Shown one piece after another: positions 43,042 to 53,519 of a stretch of 64,000 bases of DNA. The notes beneath the pieces are model-generated. The model saw nothing but the letters and a program-made list of their open reading frames with translations, ran no database searches and had not been told where the DNA came from. How positions within the stretch are numbered: the first letter of the stretch is position 1; each line of letters begins with the position of its first letter. The translations under genes and the position numbers were made by a program. Origin of the DNA: Candidatus Gastranaerophilales bacterium (GTDB taxonomy: Bacteria > Cyanobacteriota > Vampirovibrionia > Gastranaerophilales > JAILCC01); assembly GCA_028696075.1 (NCBI GenBank), contig JAQVHS010000002.1, positions 99,701 through 163,700 on the forward strand. The letters are read 5' to 3'.

Positions 43042-43058
43042 TATTTAAGAGAGTATAG

Positions 43059-43724
43059 ATGTCTATTGGAGTTACAAATCAAAGAGCAGGAACCTGTCCC
43101 CATGGAATGCCTATGGGAGCATGCCCGCTTTGTGCAGGCATGAGCGGCGGCGGAGGCTCTGCCAATACTATCAGAAGGACGTCTAACGAAATGTCGTGGA
43201 ATGAGTGCTATGCTATCGGGCAGATGATGAAAGCCCAGCGTTTGAATAAACAAACGGACGTACAAATTAATCTTAATAATATAATGCAGAATGCTTTTGT
43301 GCAGCGTATTGCAGGCATGGCAGCCACAGTTGCTAATTTTTTAGGCAACATTATTTCTGCAACAGGGATACCTGCTGCAGTGAATACCGTAAAAAATATT
43401 GCGCTAAAAACTGTTCAAATTATAGCCGATACATTTGGCAATATGACGGCTAAATTGGTAAATACGGTTAAGAGTTTTGTTGCCGATATTTCAGATAAAA
43501 TAGCGGCTTTGCTTGGTGAAGAAAATATGGCAAAACTTAAAAAAGCCGGCGAATTTATTGAAAGAGGGAAGAAAAAATTACTTTCACTTTTTGGTTTTGT
43601 TGATGAAACAAGCGAAGAAGCCGAAAATTCGGAAGAAGTTAAAAAAGAAGCGAAAAAAGTTAATATTTTAACGGAGCTTCGCAAAAAATTTGATTTACTA
43701 AAAGAAGAAGAACAAGATGATTAG
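43059..43724 (+). CDS. protein with N-terminal Cys motif and amphipathic helices
   Basis: 221 residues. The N-terminus carries CPHGMPMGACPLCAGM, a compact Cys/His cluster that could bind zinc, then a Gly run. Residues 75-150 are long apolar/amphipathic helices (MAATVANFLGNIISATGI; ATFGNM-like repeats), and the C-terminus is very charged (SEEAENSEEVKKEAKK). May associate with membranes. Family unknown. AAGAGAG precedes the ATG. Stop and next start overlap by eight bases, so it is the first of a three-gene operon behind the leader. Confidence 0.75.
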   Translation: MSIGVTNQRAGTCPHGMPMGACPLCAGMSGGGGSANTIRRTSNEMSWNECYAIGQMMKAQRLNKQTDVQINLNNIMQNAFVQRIAGMAATVANFLGNIISATGIPAAVNTVKNIALKTVQIIADTFGNMTAKLVNTVKSFVADISDKIAALLGEENMAKLKKAGEFIERGKKKLLSLFGFVDETSEEAENSEEVKKEAKKVNILTELRKKFDLLKEEEQDD

Positions 43725-45297
43725 TAATATTACACCACTTAAATACGTCCGGCATAACATTACTTTTAATGCTATAGGCAACCCTAACAGCATAGAGAAT
43801 TACCGTGCTTCCATGTCAAAGACTGATACACAAAAAAGACGTTTAGATACTGTTAAAGAAGGCGTTTTAATAAACAGTTTTGTAAAAGATTCCATAGCAA
43901 ACAACAGGATAGATATTGAAGGTAACTTTATTATTCCTAAAAAAACGCATATAGACTCTGCTTTTAAAAATAATAACAAAGCGGATTCTTTTTTACAAAA
44001 CCTTCTCTCTAACCCTATCTTACCTTTATGCCTTACCGCAGTAGGAGTTTTAGGCGGAGTTGCACTTAGTGCCAAGGTTTTGAACAGCGCCGTTAAACAC
44101 AATCTTAAAGCGCCAAAGTTTGAACAATTGCCGGATTTGCCGCGTAATATGAACTTACTTAGCGAGAATGATTTTGTTACTTATATGGCGGTACAAAACC
44201 CCAGCGTCAAAAACATTCTCGGCGCTATGGGGGCTATATCTTTCGCTGCCGTGGTATTTGTGGTCAAGAACTTTGTTGACGGCTTTAAGGATATTTGGGT
44301 AAAAAAGCAGGAAACCAATATACAGAGAAACTTGCAGGAAAATTTAATTGAAGTGGAAACAAAAAGCTTCGCAGGTAAAAATAACATAATAAGAAATATG
44401 ATGAGAGAAAAGGCCGATATCATGAACCATACCATAGAACATGTTTTAAGGTGTAAAAATGATTTTCCGCCTGTGTTTAAAGGTTTTGTTACATTTGGGA
44501 ACAAATATAACAATCCGGATGAAGAATATCAAACTCATAAAAAACGGTCTTTTAACGCTTTATATATAGTTTTAGGACTTGCGACACTGGGGCTATCCGC
44601 TGTATTTGCACGTAAAACGTTTAAATATATCAGAAATATTGCCAAAGAAATGTCAAATTACAACAAAACTTTGCACCAAAATGTAGATAATGTCTTGCGC
44701 GAAGCTGCCCCCGAATCACTTAAAAATAATCAATCAACGCTGCTTGATATGTTCTCTTCATTGAATTTCAAGCCGGATTATGTTGCGGAAAAAATGCAAA
44801 AAGCAGGGTTTGAAAAAGCACAAATAGATGAAGTTGTATCCAGGCTTAAAGAGCGCTACAAAGTCTTTGTAGAAGCGCCTGAGGCGTTAGGCGGCAGGAA
44901 AGGTGTTCAGTACTATTCGTATATTGATGATGTACAGGGACATTTTTATAATTGGATTATGAACAAAGATAATGCCGGGATAGGCAAAGTAATGAGGAAT
45001 TTATTCCTGGCGCTGGCTGCCGTGTCAGGCTTGGGGTACGCAGGTAAAACCACTGTTGAAGGCTTAAAAGACATTCAGGTCAAAAAGATTAATGCCCAAA
45101 CCGATTTATCCTTGCATAAGCGTTTAGTTGATGTTGAATTGAGAAATTTTGAAGCCAAAAAACGTTCTAATATCGATATTTTGATGGCGGAATTTATGAA
45201 AACAGCCAAAACTACAGGCGATTGCGATAAATTGAAGGTTATGGCAACAGAGATTTTGTACGAGATTAAGAACGGTGCGCCGTTTGTATATTCATAA
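43717..45297 (+). CDS. membrane protein with internal duplication
   Basis: 526 residues. Starts with ISNITPLKYVRHNITFNAIG, one of the N-termini of the Phe-x-(Gly/Ala) style. Hydrophobic segments at about 95-118, 165-188, 283-302 and 440-458. The segment VDGFKDIWVKKQETNIQRNL near 190 recurs as VEGLKDIQVKKINAQTDLSL near 460, each preceded by a hydrophobic helix and followed by a charged helix with an F-A/E-K pattern, so the protein arose by duplication. Function unknown. Middle gene of the leader-controlled operon. Confidence 0.75.
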   Translation: MISNITPLKYVRHNITFNAIGNPNSIENYRASMSKTDTQKRRLDTVKEGVLINSFVKDSIANNRIDIEGNFIIPKKTHIDSAFKNNNKADSFLQNLLSNPILPLCLTAVGVLGGVALSAKVLNSAVKHNLKAPKFEQLPDLPRNMNLLSENDFVTYMAVQNPSVKNILGAMGAISFAAVVFVVKNFVDGFKDIWVKKQETNIQRNLQENLIEVETKSFAGKNNIIRNMMREKADIMNHTIEHVLRCKNDFPPVFKGFVTFGNKYNNPDEEYQTHKKRSFNALYIVLGLATLGLSAVFARKTFKYIRNIAKEMSNYNKTLHQNVDNVLREAAPESLKNNQSTLLDMFSSLNFKPDYVAEKMQKAGFEKAQIDEVVSRLKERYKVFVEAPEALGGRKGVQYYSYIDDVQGHFYNWIMNKDNAGIGKVMRNLFLALAAVSGLGYAGKTTVEGLKDIQVKKINAQTDLSLHKRLVDVELRNFEAKKRSNIDILMAEFMKTAKTTGDCDKLKVMATEILYEIKNGAPFVYS

Positions 45298-45308
45298 GGA
45301 GATATATT

Positions 45309-45770
45309 TTGATTCAAGCTGTTTCACCGATTTCACCGAATGCTATTTGCGGATGTATAGGCGCTAATGTGCAGATGCCCGTGCAGGGCAGAAATTATTG
45401 TATATTTGATGAAAATCTTGTAGACGGTTATGTAAGAACAAAAGATACGTCTTTGCCTTATTTGATTAATACTCTTGCTGTTGTACAGGACGAAAAAGCC
45501 ATCGCAGAAGGATTATACATTGCAGACAGGATGATTGATGCGGGGGTTAATGATATGGGCAAATATTACCATGTTTTTGCAAGGTTTAACAATACAAACT
45601 CCCCTGTTATACAAACATTTTTAGCCGGAATTTACAGGAAAACTAAAGTTCCTGACGCATTCGGACCTTTGCTGTCAATGCTTATGAAGAATACTTTTTC
45701 GCCAAAGACATCAAACTTTGACCCGAATGAAGAAATAGGAGGGGCTATTTTGGACTATCTTAAGAAGTAA
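45309..45770 (+). CDS. hypothetical protein, third gene of the leader-controlled operon
   Basis: 153 residues from a TTG start with AGGAGA at 45297-45302. N-terminus IQAVSPISPNAICGCIGANV; the rest is helical and could be HEAT-like (LPYLINTLAVVQDEKAIAEG, VIQTFLAGIYRKTKVPDAFG). No signal peptide. Family unknown. Its end overlaps the convergent Maf gene by 11 bases. Confidence 0.7.
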   Translation: MIQAVSPISPNAICGCIGANVQMPVQGRNYCIFDENLVDGYVRTKDTSLPYLINTLAVVQDEKAIAEGLYIADRMIDAGVNDMGKYYHVFARFNNTNSPVIQTFLAGIYRKTKVPDAFGPLLSMLMKNTFSPKTSNFDPNEEIGGAILDYLKK

Positions 45771-47646
45771 ATTTATTTTTGAAAATATTCCTTAAGACTT
45801 CTGTCTGTGGAGCGATGAAGTTATGGTAATCGCGGTAAAACAACAAATGTAAATAGAAAAATAATTTTTGTTTTTGCTTATCATCTTCATCAATATGTTT
45901 TATGAAAAAGTCTGTGAAAAAGATATTTCTTTCCCATAAAAGGGTTAACAATGCACTTGAAGGCATTGTTTTGAACTTTTTATAAATTCTAAGCAGGGTT
46001 TCAAATTCTTTAATAAATATTTTAAAGTTGTCGGGATTTTTTGTATCAAAGTCTATACCCGCAAAAATATTATAACCTTCCTCTAATATCGGCTTAAAGT
46101 ACTTATCGTATAGCTCAATACTTATTTTAATTTCATCCCTTATGATTTTTTTTCGTTGTTCTTTTTTGTTTGTAGTAACTTGAAACTCTTTATTTACAGG
46201 TTCTTTTGCATATTGTTCTATTACTTTTGCAAGCGGCATATTCTCGTAACCGTTTATTTGTGCGCCGCCTTCGGTCGAGTTGATAAGTTTCGTGTCTTTA
46301 CCGTACAACAGAGCTATTTCTTCAAAGTATTTAACAAAACTTGCATAATCCCCCGGTGATAAAAGGGTTTCACCGTTTTGACCCTTTACCTTATAAAGTT
46401 TTTCTGTAAGATTATTGAGCCTTTTGTTTGCCTGTTTCTCCGTAAAATTAGTCTTTTCCAGTGTTGCTTGCAGATTATCCGATGATACTTTATTGTTTTC
46501 GACTTTAAAATTATCGTAAAGACTGCCTTCCGCATAACATTTTGAATCCGTATACGCCAAATCCTGCCCGATTAACACTATAGGATTACATCCCGCAATC
46601 TTAGCGGCTACAAGAGCATTTATAGATACTGTGCCGCGGTTTATATAGTCTTTGCGCTCAATTCCCAGTTTTTTTGCAAGAACGCCCGACACAGGGTCAT
46701 TATCCGCATAAAATAAAAATTTATTTTTTGCTTTAAGTTCAAACATCCCTTTGTATGTGATGGGCTGCAAAATTATGTTCATGTCGCTTACATCTACGTC
46801 TTTTATTGACATCATAGAATGTTCAACATGCTCCACAAAACATATAAAATCAGGAGTAATGCCATTTTTAACCGCGGTTTTAATTGCGGTTGATACACAA
46901 AAAACAACAAAATTTTCACGGTACTGTTTTGCAATCAGAATATTTTTATTCAAGGAAGGACCTGCTGAAATAATTAATGCAGGCTTATTTTTAAACTTAT
47001 CTTTTAAAACCTTAACTTCTTCATATTCAGGAATATACTCAAGGTTATCGATTAATGACTTTGCCCATGGTTTTGTTTTTTTGAAATAGGTTTCATGGTT
47101 ACTTTGGAAAAAACCATGTATAAATCCGAGATTTTTTATAAATTCGCTACTTTCTTTATAACGATGGGTTTTATAATAATCAAGAATACTTGTTGAGATA
47201 GCATAATTAAGACAAAATATATCCTTATAAAGTTCCTCGGTTTCTTCAAAATTTTGCACTATATGAACGTTATATAATTTTAATTCATTCGTAAAGTCAA
47301 CCAGCTCAAACACAAGCCTTAAAACATCAAGGTCCGGCTCAAAGACAATAATATGCCCTGTTATACCTTTTACAAAGCGTTTTAACAAAAAACCAAGCCC
47401 AAGACCGTATATAAAGTTTATGGAATTGGAATTTTTGACCGCTATTGCCCGCATAAAATCTATTGCCTCCTGCTCGGGATCCGTTGTGTCATGAACAGGA
47501 ATATTGTTTATAAGCAAATTCGGCTCTCCCGACTTTGTTTCATCAAGTGCAAATTCGGAAGCCAGCTTGTTGTGTTCCGATATTTTTTTTGCAAGTTTCG
47601 GGTTTTTTAGTTTTAATATGTCAAGATTAGCTTTTAAATTATCCAT
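45760..47646 (-). CDS. Maf/DUF115-family glycosyltransferase (copy 2)
   Basis: 628 residues. Motility-associated-factor family: NFIYGLGLGFLLKRF, PALIISAGPSLNKN, GITPDFICFVEHVEHSM, RGTVSINALVAAKIAGC and LIGQDLAYTDSKCYAEG. Known members add nonulosonic acids (pseudaminic, legionaminic) to flagellin in the cytosol. No flagellar or sugar-biosynthesis gene is in the window, so the target may be another surface protein. Seven bases downstream of its paralogue. Confidence 0.86.
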   Translation of the reverse strand: MDNLKANLDILKLKNPKLAKKISEHNKLASEFALDETKSGEPNLLINNIPVHDTTDPEQEAIDFMRAIAVKNSNSINFIYGLGLGFLLKRFVKGITGHIIVFEPDLDVLRLVFELVDFTNELKLYNVHIVQNFEETEELYKDIFCLNYAISTSILDYYKTHRYKESSEFIKNLGFIHGFFQSNHETYFKKTKPWAKSLIDNLEYIPEYEEVKVLKDKFKNKPALIISAGPSLNKNILIAKQYRENFVVFCVSTAIKTAVKNGITPDFICFVEHVEHSMMSIKDVDVSDMNIILQPITYKGMFELKAKNKFLFYADNDPVSGVLAKKLGIERKDYINRGTVSINALVAAKIAGCNPIVLIGQDLAYTDSKCYAEGSLYDNFKVENNKVSSDNLQATLEKTNFTEKQANKRLNNLTEKLYKVKGQNGETLLSPGDYASFVKYFEEIALLYGKDTKLINSTEGGAQINGYENMPLAKVIEQYAKEPVNKEFQVTTNKKEQRKKIIRDEIKISIELYDKYFKPILEEGYNIFAGIDFDTKNPDNFKIFIKEFETLLRIYKKFKTMPSSALLTLLWERNIFFTDFFIKHIDEDDKQKQKLFFYLHLLFYRDYHNFIAPQTEVLRNIFKNKFTS

Positions 47647-47652
47647 TGTTCT

Positions 47653-49461
47653 TTACTGTATGGCTGATGCTAACTTATTGCTTGCTGCTACTATTGCTTT
47701 TAGCAGAGAAATTTCCTGATTTTTCAGCTTGATAATATCATCAACAGATGTTGCTTGTGGTTGATTATGACCGGCTGTAAAAGTCATGAAATTATTTTGC
47801 AAATACTGGGAGAGAAAATGATTTTCTATTACCGGTTTAATTATTTGAGAGAATTCTTCCGCAAGAATCAGCATTTCTTCCTGAAAATCGTTTGCCGGAG
47901 TTATTTTTTCGAGTAATAGTTCTTCTTTTTTAATTAAAAAAGCGATACTTTCTGCTATTTTCTCAAAAAATTCTTTTTGCTCAAGCATACAAGATTGGAT
48001 AGCGGCAAATGTTTTTGCCCAATTTTTTGCAGTGTCGTTAAAGAAACTGCCCATATCTTTCGCAATGTTAACGTTAACAGGCTCAAGCCCTTTTGCTATT
48101 TCTTCCAAAGCCAGATATTTCATATTTGAAATAAATGCCCCGAAGCCCGTAGTATTATAAAGTTCGACTTGCGTTTCTTTTGCAAACAGTTCGTTAAATT
48201 GCCGCACAAACATGGCGTAATCATCCCTTGTATTTATCATATTGCCGTTCAGGTCTTTGATTTGTACAAGTTTTTTATTTTTGACCTTATCAGAGATAAT
48301 TATATTGTTCTCATCGACTGATATATTTTGTCCGTCCGCATAAATAATGTTGTCCTTGAACGCCAAATCAAGCCCCGAGAAAATAATCTTTTTAAAACCT
48401 AATGCTTTGGCGCTGAAAAAAGCTTGTCCCGTTGCTGTTCCAACTGTTTCATAAAGTTTTATCATACCTTTTGTTTTTTCATGGAAGTAATGCGAAATAT
48501 TATCATTTTGAGAATAATAATTTAAGATTTGACCTTTGTTTAATTCGTATACAAAAGGATTGGAGCGCACATCAGCAATAATTTGAGTGCTTTTGAGCAG
48601 TTCTTCAATCCCGTCAATTGTAAATTTGATGTCCTGGGTATCGCTGAACATTACAAAATCAGGGATTATGCCGTTTTCAAATAACGTCCGCAAGCTTTTG
48701 TTAACGGCGAAAATAACGAATTTATCCCGCTGCGATTTAATGGTATCGAAATCTTTTGCTAAAGAAGGTCCTGCCCCTGCTATAAGCGCGGTTTTGCCTT
48801 CATATTTGTTTTCCAGCAGGCAAAGAGGACGGGTTGATGCCATGTTATTGATATTTTTGACTTCGTGGAACGCCCATTGTTTTGATAAATTGGCTACAGT
48901 TTTGATATCAAGCTGTTTTAAATTACAAACCTCAACCAGCTTGTTTGTGAAGTTAATCATGTTATCTATAAGCAGTTTTTGATAAGCGGCAGGGAATATA
49001 AAGTTTAATTTGTCCTGTGAGAGATAATTTTTGGCAATGAATTCAAAGCATTCCTCGTCATTTTTTGCTATAGATACACGCTCGTCCGCTATTTCTGCAC
49101 TGAAATCTATATAATTTAAAACGTACCTTAAAATATCAAGTTTCGGCTCGTAAAGTAAAATTTTGCATTCACAGCTTACATAGGCTCTTTTAAACAGATA
49201 TCCCAATCCCAGTCCGTAGACAACTACTATGTCATGAGGGTTTAAGATTGTTGTTACATTCTTATTCCAATTGGTTTTAGCAACTCTTATCGGGTCGTAA
49301 ATATCGTCAAGTGCCAAGTCATCATAGGCTATAATGAGGTCTTTTGTTTCCGCTTCGTATACTTTTATGTGATTGGAAGCTTCTTCGAGTGAAATTTTTT
49401 CAAGTTCTTCTGCCAAAGGCGCATTTTTAAGCTTTAGCGCTTCAATATTCCTGTTAAACAT
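47653..49461 (-). CDS. Maf/DUF115-family glycosyltransferase (copy 1)
   Basis: 602 residues, a diverged paralogue of the next gene with the same order of motifs: VVYGLGLGYLFKRAY, TALIAGAGPSLAKDFDTIKS, NGIIPDFVMFSDTQD, TVGTATGQAFFSAKALG and IFSGLDLAFKDNIIYADGQN. The C-terminal 130 residues are helical and differ from copy 2. First gene of the pair; shares its upstream region with gatD on the other strand. Confidence 0.86.
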   Translation of the reverse strand: MFNRNIEALKLKNAPLAEELEKISLEEASNHIKVYEAETKDLIIAYDDLALDDIYDPIRVAKTNWNKNVTTILNPHDIVVVYGLGLGYLFKRAYVSCECKILLYEPKLDILRYVLNYIDFSAEIADERVSIAKNDEECFEFIAKNYLSQDKLNFIFPAAYQKLLIDNMINFTNKLVEVCNLKQLDIKTVANLSKQWAFHEVKNINNMASTRPLCLLENKYEGKTALIAGAGPSLAKDFDTIKSQRDKFVIFAVNKSLRTLFENGIIPDFVMFSDTQDIKFTIDGIEELLKSTQIIADVRSNPFVYELNKGQILNYYSQNDNISHYFHEKTKGMIKLYETVGTATGQAFFSAKALGFKKIIFSGLDLAFKDNIIYADGQNISVDENNIIISDKVKNKKLVQIKDLNGNMINTRDDYAMFVRQFNELFAKETQVELYNTTGFGAFISNMKYLALEEIAKGLEPVNVNIAKDMGSFFNDTAKNWAKTFAAIQSCMLEQKEFFEKIAESIAFLIKKEELLLEKITPANDFQEEMLILAEEFSQIIKPVIENHFLSQYLQNNFMTFTAGHNQPQATSVDDIIKLKNQEISLLKAIVAASNKLASAIQ

Positions 49462-49559
49462 AAACTCCCCGTCTTTTTAGTTATCTGTATGCTGGTTTAA
49501 TTTTTTCTTTTATAATACTCTTAATTTATAAAGTATGACACCTTCAAATAAATTAGATT

Positions 49560-50303
49560 ATGAACAATATTGATTTAGAAATAAATATAGCACATCTTTA
49601 CCCTGAATTGTTAAATATTTACGGCGATTTTGGTAATGTGTTAACTTTGAAAAAACGTTTGGAATGGCGTGGTATTAAAGTTAATGTTGATACTGTTTCG
49701 AAGGGTGATTTAATAGATTATGACAAATATGACATCTATTTTATCGGAGGCGGTCAGGATAAACAGCAAATTATTGTATCAAACGAGCTGCAAAAACATA
49801 AAGAAGCTTTTCATAAATTATCGCAAGACAATGTTGTTATGTTGGGAATTTGCGGCGGATACCAGCTTTTGGGGCATTATTACCAGCCCATGGATGCTGA
49901 TAGAATAGAAGGTATAGGTATTTTGGACGCTTATACTGTTGCAGGGGATAAAAGGTTTATAGGTAATGTTACCATGGAAGTTGATTTTTTAGAACCTAAA
50001 ACTTTGGTTGGGTTTGAAAATCACTCCGGTCTTACCTATCTCAATGAAAAGGCATGCCCGATAGGAAAAGTTAAGGTCGGTTACGGTAATAATTGTAAAG
50101 AAAAGTTGGAAGGCGCAAAATTCAATAATGTATTCGGGACATATCTCCACGGTTCACTATTACCTAAAAATCCCGCTTTTGCGGATTATCTTTTAACAAT
50201 GGCGATTAGGCGAAAGCTCAATGATAACAACTATTTGCTGCCTAATTTGGATGATAGTTTGGAGCGTGCTGCTCATAATAATGTTATAGGTAAGAAATAC
50301 TAG
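49560..50303 (+). CDS. gatD: lipid II isoglutaminyl synthase, glutaminase subunit GatD
   Basis: 247 residues, class I glutamine amidotransferase of the CobQ/GatD type. N-terminal IAHLYPELLNIYGDFGNVL and nucleophile Cys in LGICGGYQLLGHYY, His in GTYLHGSLL. With MurT it amidates the D-Glu of the peptidoglycan stem. The partner murT, usually adjacent, is not in the window. A related cobyric acid synthase-like role is less likely given the short length. Confidence 0.87.
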   Translation: MNNIDLEINIAHLYPELLNIYGDFGNVLTLKKRLEWRGIKVNVDTVSKGDLIDYDKYDIYFIGGGQDKQQIIVSNELQKHKEAFHKLSQDNVVMLGICGGYQLLGHYYQPMDADRIEGIGILDAYTVAGDKRFIGNVTMEVDFLEPKTLVGFENHSGLTYLNEKACPIGKVKVGYGNNCKEKLEGAKFNNVFGTYLHGSLLPKNPAFADYLLTMAIRRKLNDNNYLLPNLDDSLERAAHNNVIGKKY

Positions 50304-50361
50304 GGTTTTAGCTTTGTTGATTACTTCGGTTGTAGTAATATTAACAGTTTTTAATAAATAC

Positions 50362-50389
50362 TTGCCAAAATCTCAAATATAGCTATAAT
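50362..50389 (+). promoter_or_regulatory. promoter of the HU gene
   Basis: TTGCCA at 50362-50367 and TATAAT at 50384-50389, spacer 16. Confidence 0.65.
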
Positions 50390-50420
50390 TACAGATGTAC
50401 TAGATAAAGGAGAGTTCCCC

Positions 50421-50699
50421 ATGAACAAAGAAGAATTAGTAAAAGAAATTTCAAAAAAAGCTAAAGTTTCTCAAAAAGCAGCAGCAGATGTTTTAGCTGC
50501 TATGTTAGATACAGTTGAAAAAACTGTTTCTAAAGGTAAAAAAGTTACTTTAGTTGGTTTTGGAACTTTTGAAGCTCGTAAAAGATCAGCAAGAACAGGT
50601 AGAAACCCTCAAACAGGCGCTGCAATTAAAATTGCTGCTAAAACTGTTCCTGCTTTCTCAGCCGGTAAAAAATTCAAAGAATTGGTTAACAAAGGTTAA
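50421..50699 (+). CDS. hup: HU-family DNA-binding protein
   Basis: 92 residues. Begins MNKEELVKEISKKAKVSQKA and includes VGFGTFEARKRSARTGRNPQ, the arm and proline tip that bends DNA. Nucleoid architectural dimer. Codon use is very uniform (GCT, AAA, GTT), as expected of a highly expressed gene. AAGGAGAG before the ATG, own promoter and terminator. Confidence 0.97.
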   Translation: MNKEELVKEISKKAKVSQKAAADVLAAMLDTVEKTVSKGKKVTLVGFGTFEARKRSARTGRNPQTGAAIKIAAKTVPAFSAGKKFKELVNKG

Positions 50700-50722
50700 T
50701 AACAGTTCCTTTATTGCAAAAG

Positions 50723-50747
50723 CACCTTCTTTTAGAGGGTGTTTTTT
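50723..50747 (+). terminator. terminator of the HU gene
   Basis: CACCTTCT / AGAGGGTG stem with three-base loop, then six T residues. Confidence 0.8.
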
Positions 50748-50802
50748 GTTTGGGTAAGTAACTCATTTGCCAATGTTGCCTTAACTTTGATATATTAAAG
50801 TT

Positions 50803-51045
50803 ATGAATATTCTAAAAACTTTTGAAATTTTTAACAGACAAGCAGTAAAATTCTTAACCGACAAGGTTTTGAACATTTTTTTGGTGGAAACAAAAGACAA
50901 AACCCACAGCGGGGTGTCTGTAAATACCTCCGCTAATGTGATTAATATCAATGTCGTTAACCGCCCGAAAACTTACAATTTACTGATGTATACCCATATG
51001 AAATATAGAGAAAAGTATGAAAATAAAAAACGCTCAATTCATTAA
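50803..51045 (+). CDS. hypothetical protein overlapping engB
   Basis: 80 residues, basic at the C-terminus (KYREKYENKKRS). The middle has a beta-strand pattern (VSVNTSANVININVVNRPK). Overlaps engB by 29 bases in another frame, suggesting operon linkage. No family recognised, and the Shine-Dalgarno is weak, so the start or the gene itself may be wrong. Confidence 0.5.
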   Translation: MNILKTFEIFNRQAVKFLTDKVLNIFLVETKDKTHSGVSVNTSANVININVVNRPKTYNLLMYTHMKYREKYENKKRSIH

Positions 51046-51583
51046 AAGCGCTGATGTGCTAAAAAACTGCCCTGCTCTGAATATGAAAGAAGTTGCGCTT
51101 TTAGGGCGTTCCAATGTCGGCAAGTCCTCTTTTATAAACAAAATATGCCAGCGCAAAGCTCTTGCCAAAACCAGTAATACCCCCGGAAAAACAAGGTTAA
51201 TGAATTATTTTGTTATTAACGATGAATTTGCGATAGTGGATTTGCCCGGTTACGGCTATGCAAAAGTTTCCAAAACAGAGCAGGAAAAATGGCGCAGAGA
51301 GCTTGAAAGTTATATTCTTAACCGTAGCGAGCTTGCATTTGTTATCCAGTTTATAGACGGCAGGCATGATGTTCAGAATAACGACCTGCAAATGCGGGAA
51401 TGGTTAGACTACCATGGGATAAAAACTTATACGGTTTTGACTAAAATGGACTATTTAAAGCAATCACAAGCCAAACAAACTATAGCCGAAGCAGAAAATA
51501 TTTTGCAGGACAAAATTATCCCGTTTTCTATAAAACAGCCTATAGACAGTCGTTTATGGAAAATTTTTGATGAGTTAACATAG
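51017..51583 (+). CDS. engB: ribosome biogenesis GTPase EngB/YsxC
   Basis: 188 residues, TrmE-Era-EngA-EngB-Septin family. G1 LLGRSNVGKSSFIN, G2 region GKTRLMNYF, G3 IVDLPGYGYAKVS, G4 VLTKMDYL. Needed for assembly of the large ribosomal subunit. Ends one base from convergent atpC. Confidence 0.96.
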   Translation: MKIKNAQFIKSADVLKNCPALNMKEVALLGRSNVGKSSFINKICQRKALAKTSNTPGKTRLMNYFVINDEFAIVDLPGYGYAKVSKTEQEKWRRELESYILNRSELAFVIQFIDGRHDVQNNDLQMREWLDYHGIKTYTVLTKMDYLKQSQAKQTIAEAENILQDKIIPFSIKQPIDSRLWKIFDELT

Positions 51584-51584
51584 T

Positions 51585-52015
51585 CTATCTGTATTTATTT
51601 TTGCTGTTGATTTTTGTCGCTACTTTAAGTCTTGCAAGAGCCTTTGCCAAAGAAGCCTGAGCTGCATCCATAACGATATCATCTTGTAGGTTTTGCGTAA
51701 GCATAGCTTCTGCACGTTCTTTTTCGGCATTAGCCATTGCTACATCAATATCTTCACCTCGTTCTGCCGCATCAGACAGGATGGTTACTTCATTGTTTTC
51801 TACCTGAAAAATCCCGCCGAGGGTTGTAAGGTAATGTTCTTCACCATTTTTAATATATTTGGTTACACCATAATCAAGAGAGGTTGTCATAGGAATATGT
51901 CCCGGCAAAATTCCGAAAGCTCCGCCTACCCCTTGAGAATATACGGCATCACATTCTTCCTCAAGTGTTATACCGACAGGTGTAATAACTTTTAATCTTA
52001 ATTTTTTAGCTTCCA

Positions 52016-52016
<1 letters not shown>
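51585..52016 (-). CDS. atpC: F1F0 ATP synthase epsilon subunit
   Basis: 143 residues. N-terminal beta sandwich (LRLKVITPVGITLEEECDAV, GILPGHIPMTTSL, GGIFQVENNEVTILSDAAER) and a C-terminal helical hairpin (MANAEKERAEAML). Inhibitory and coupling subunit of the central stalk. Its start overlaps the atpD stop. Beta and epsilon alone form this unit. Confidence 0.95.
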
Positions 52017-53458
<1,442 letters not shown>

Positions 53459-53519
53459 TCAAATTAAAATAATTCTTTATTAATTATATCGTCTATATTA
53501 TTTTAAATCAAAGAATTTT

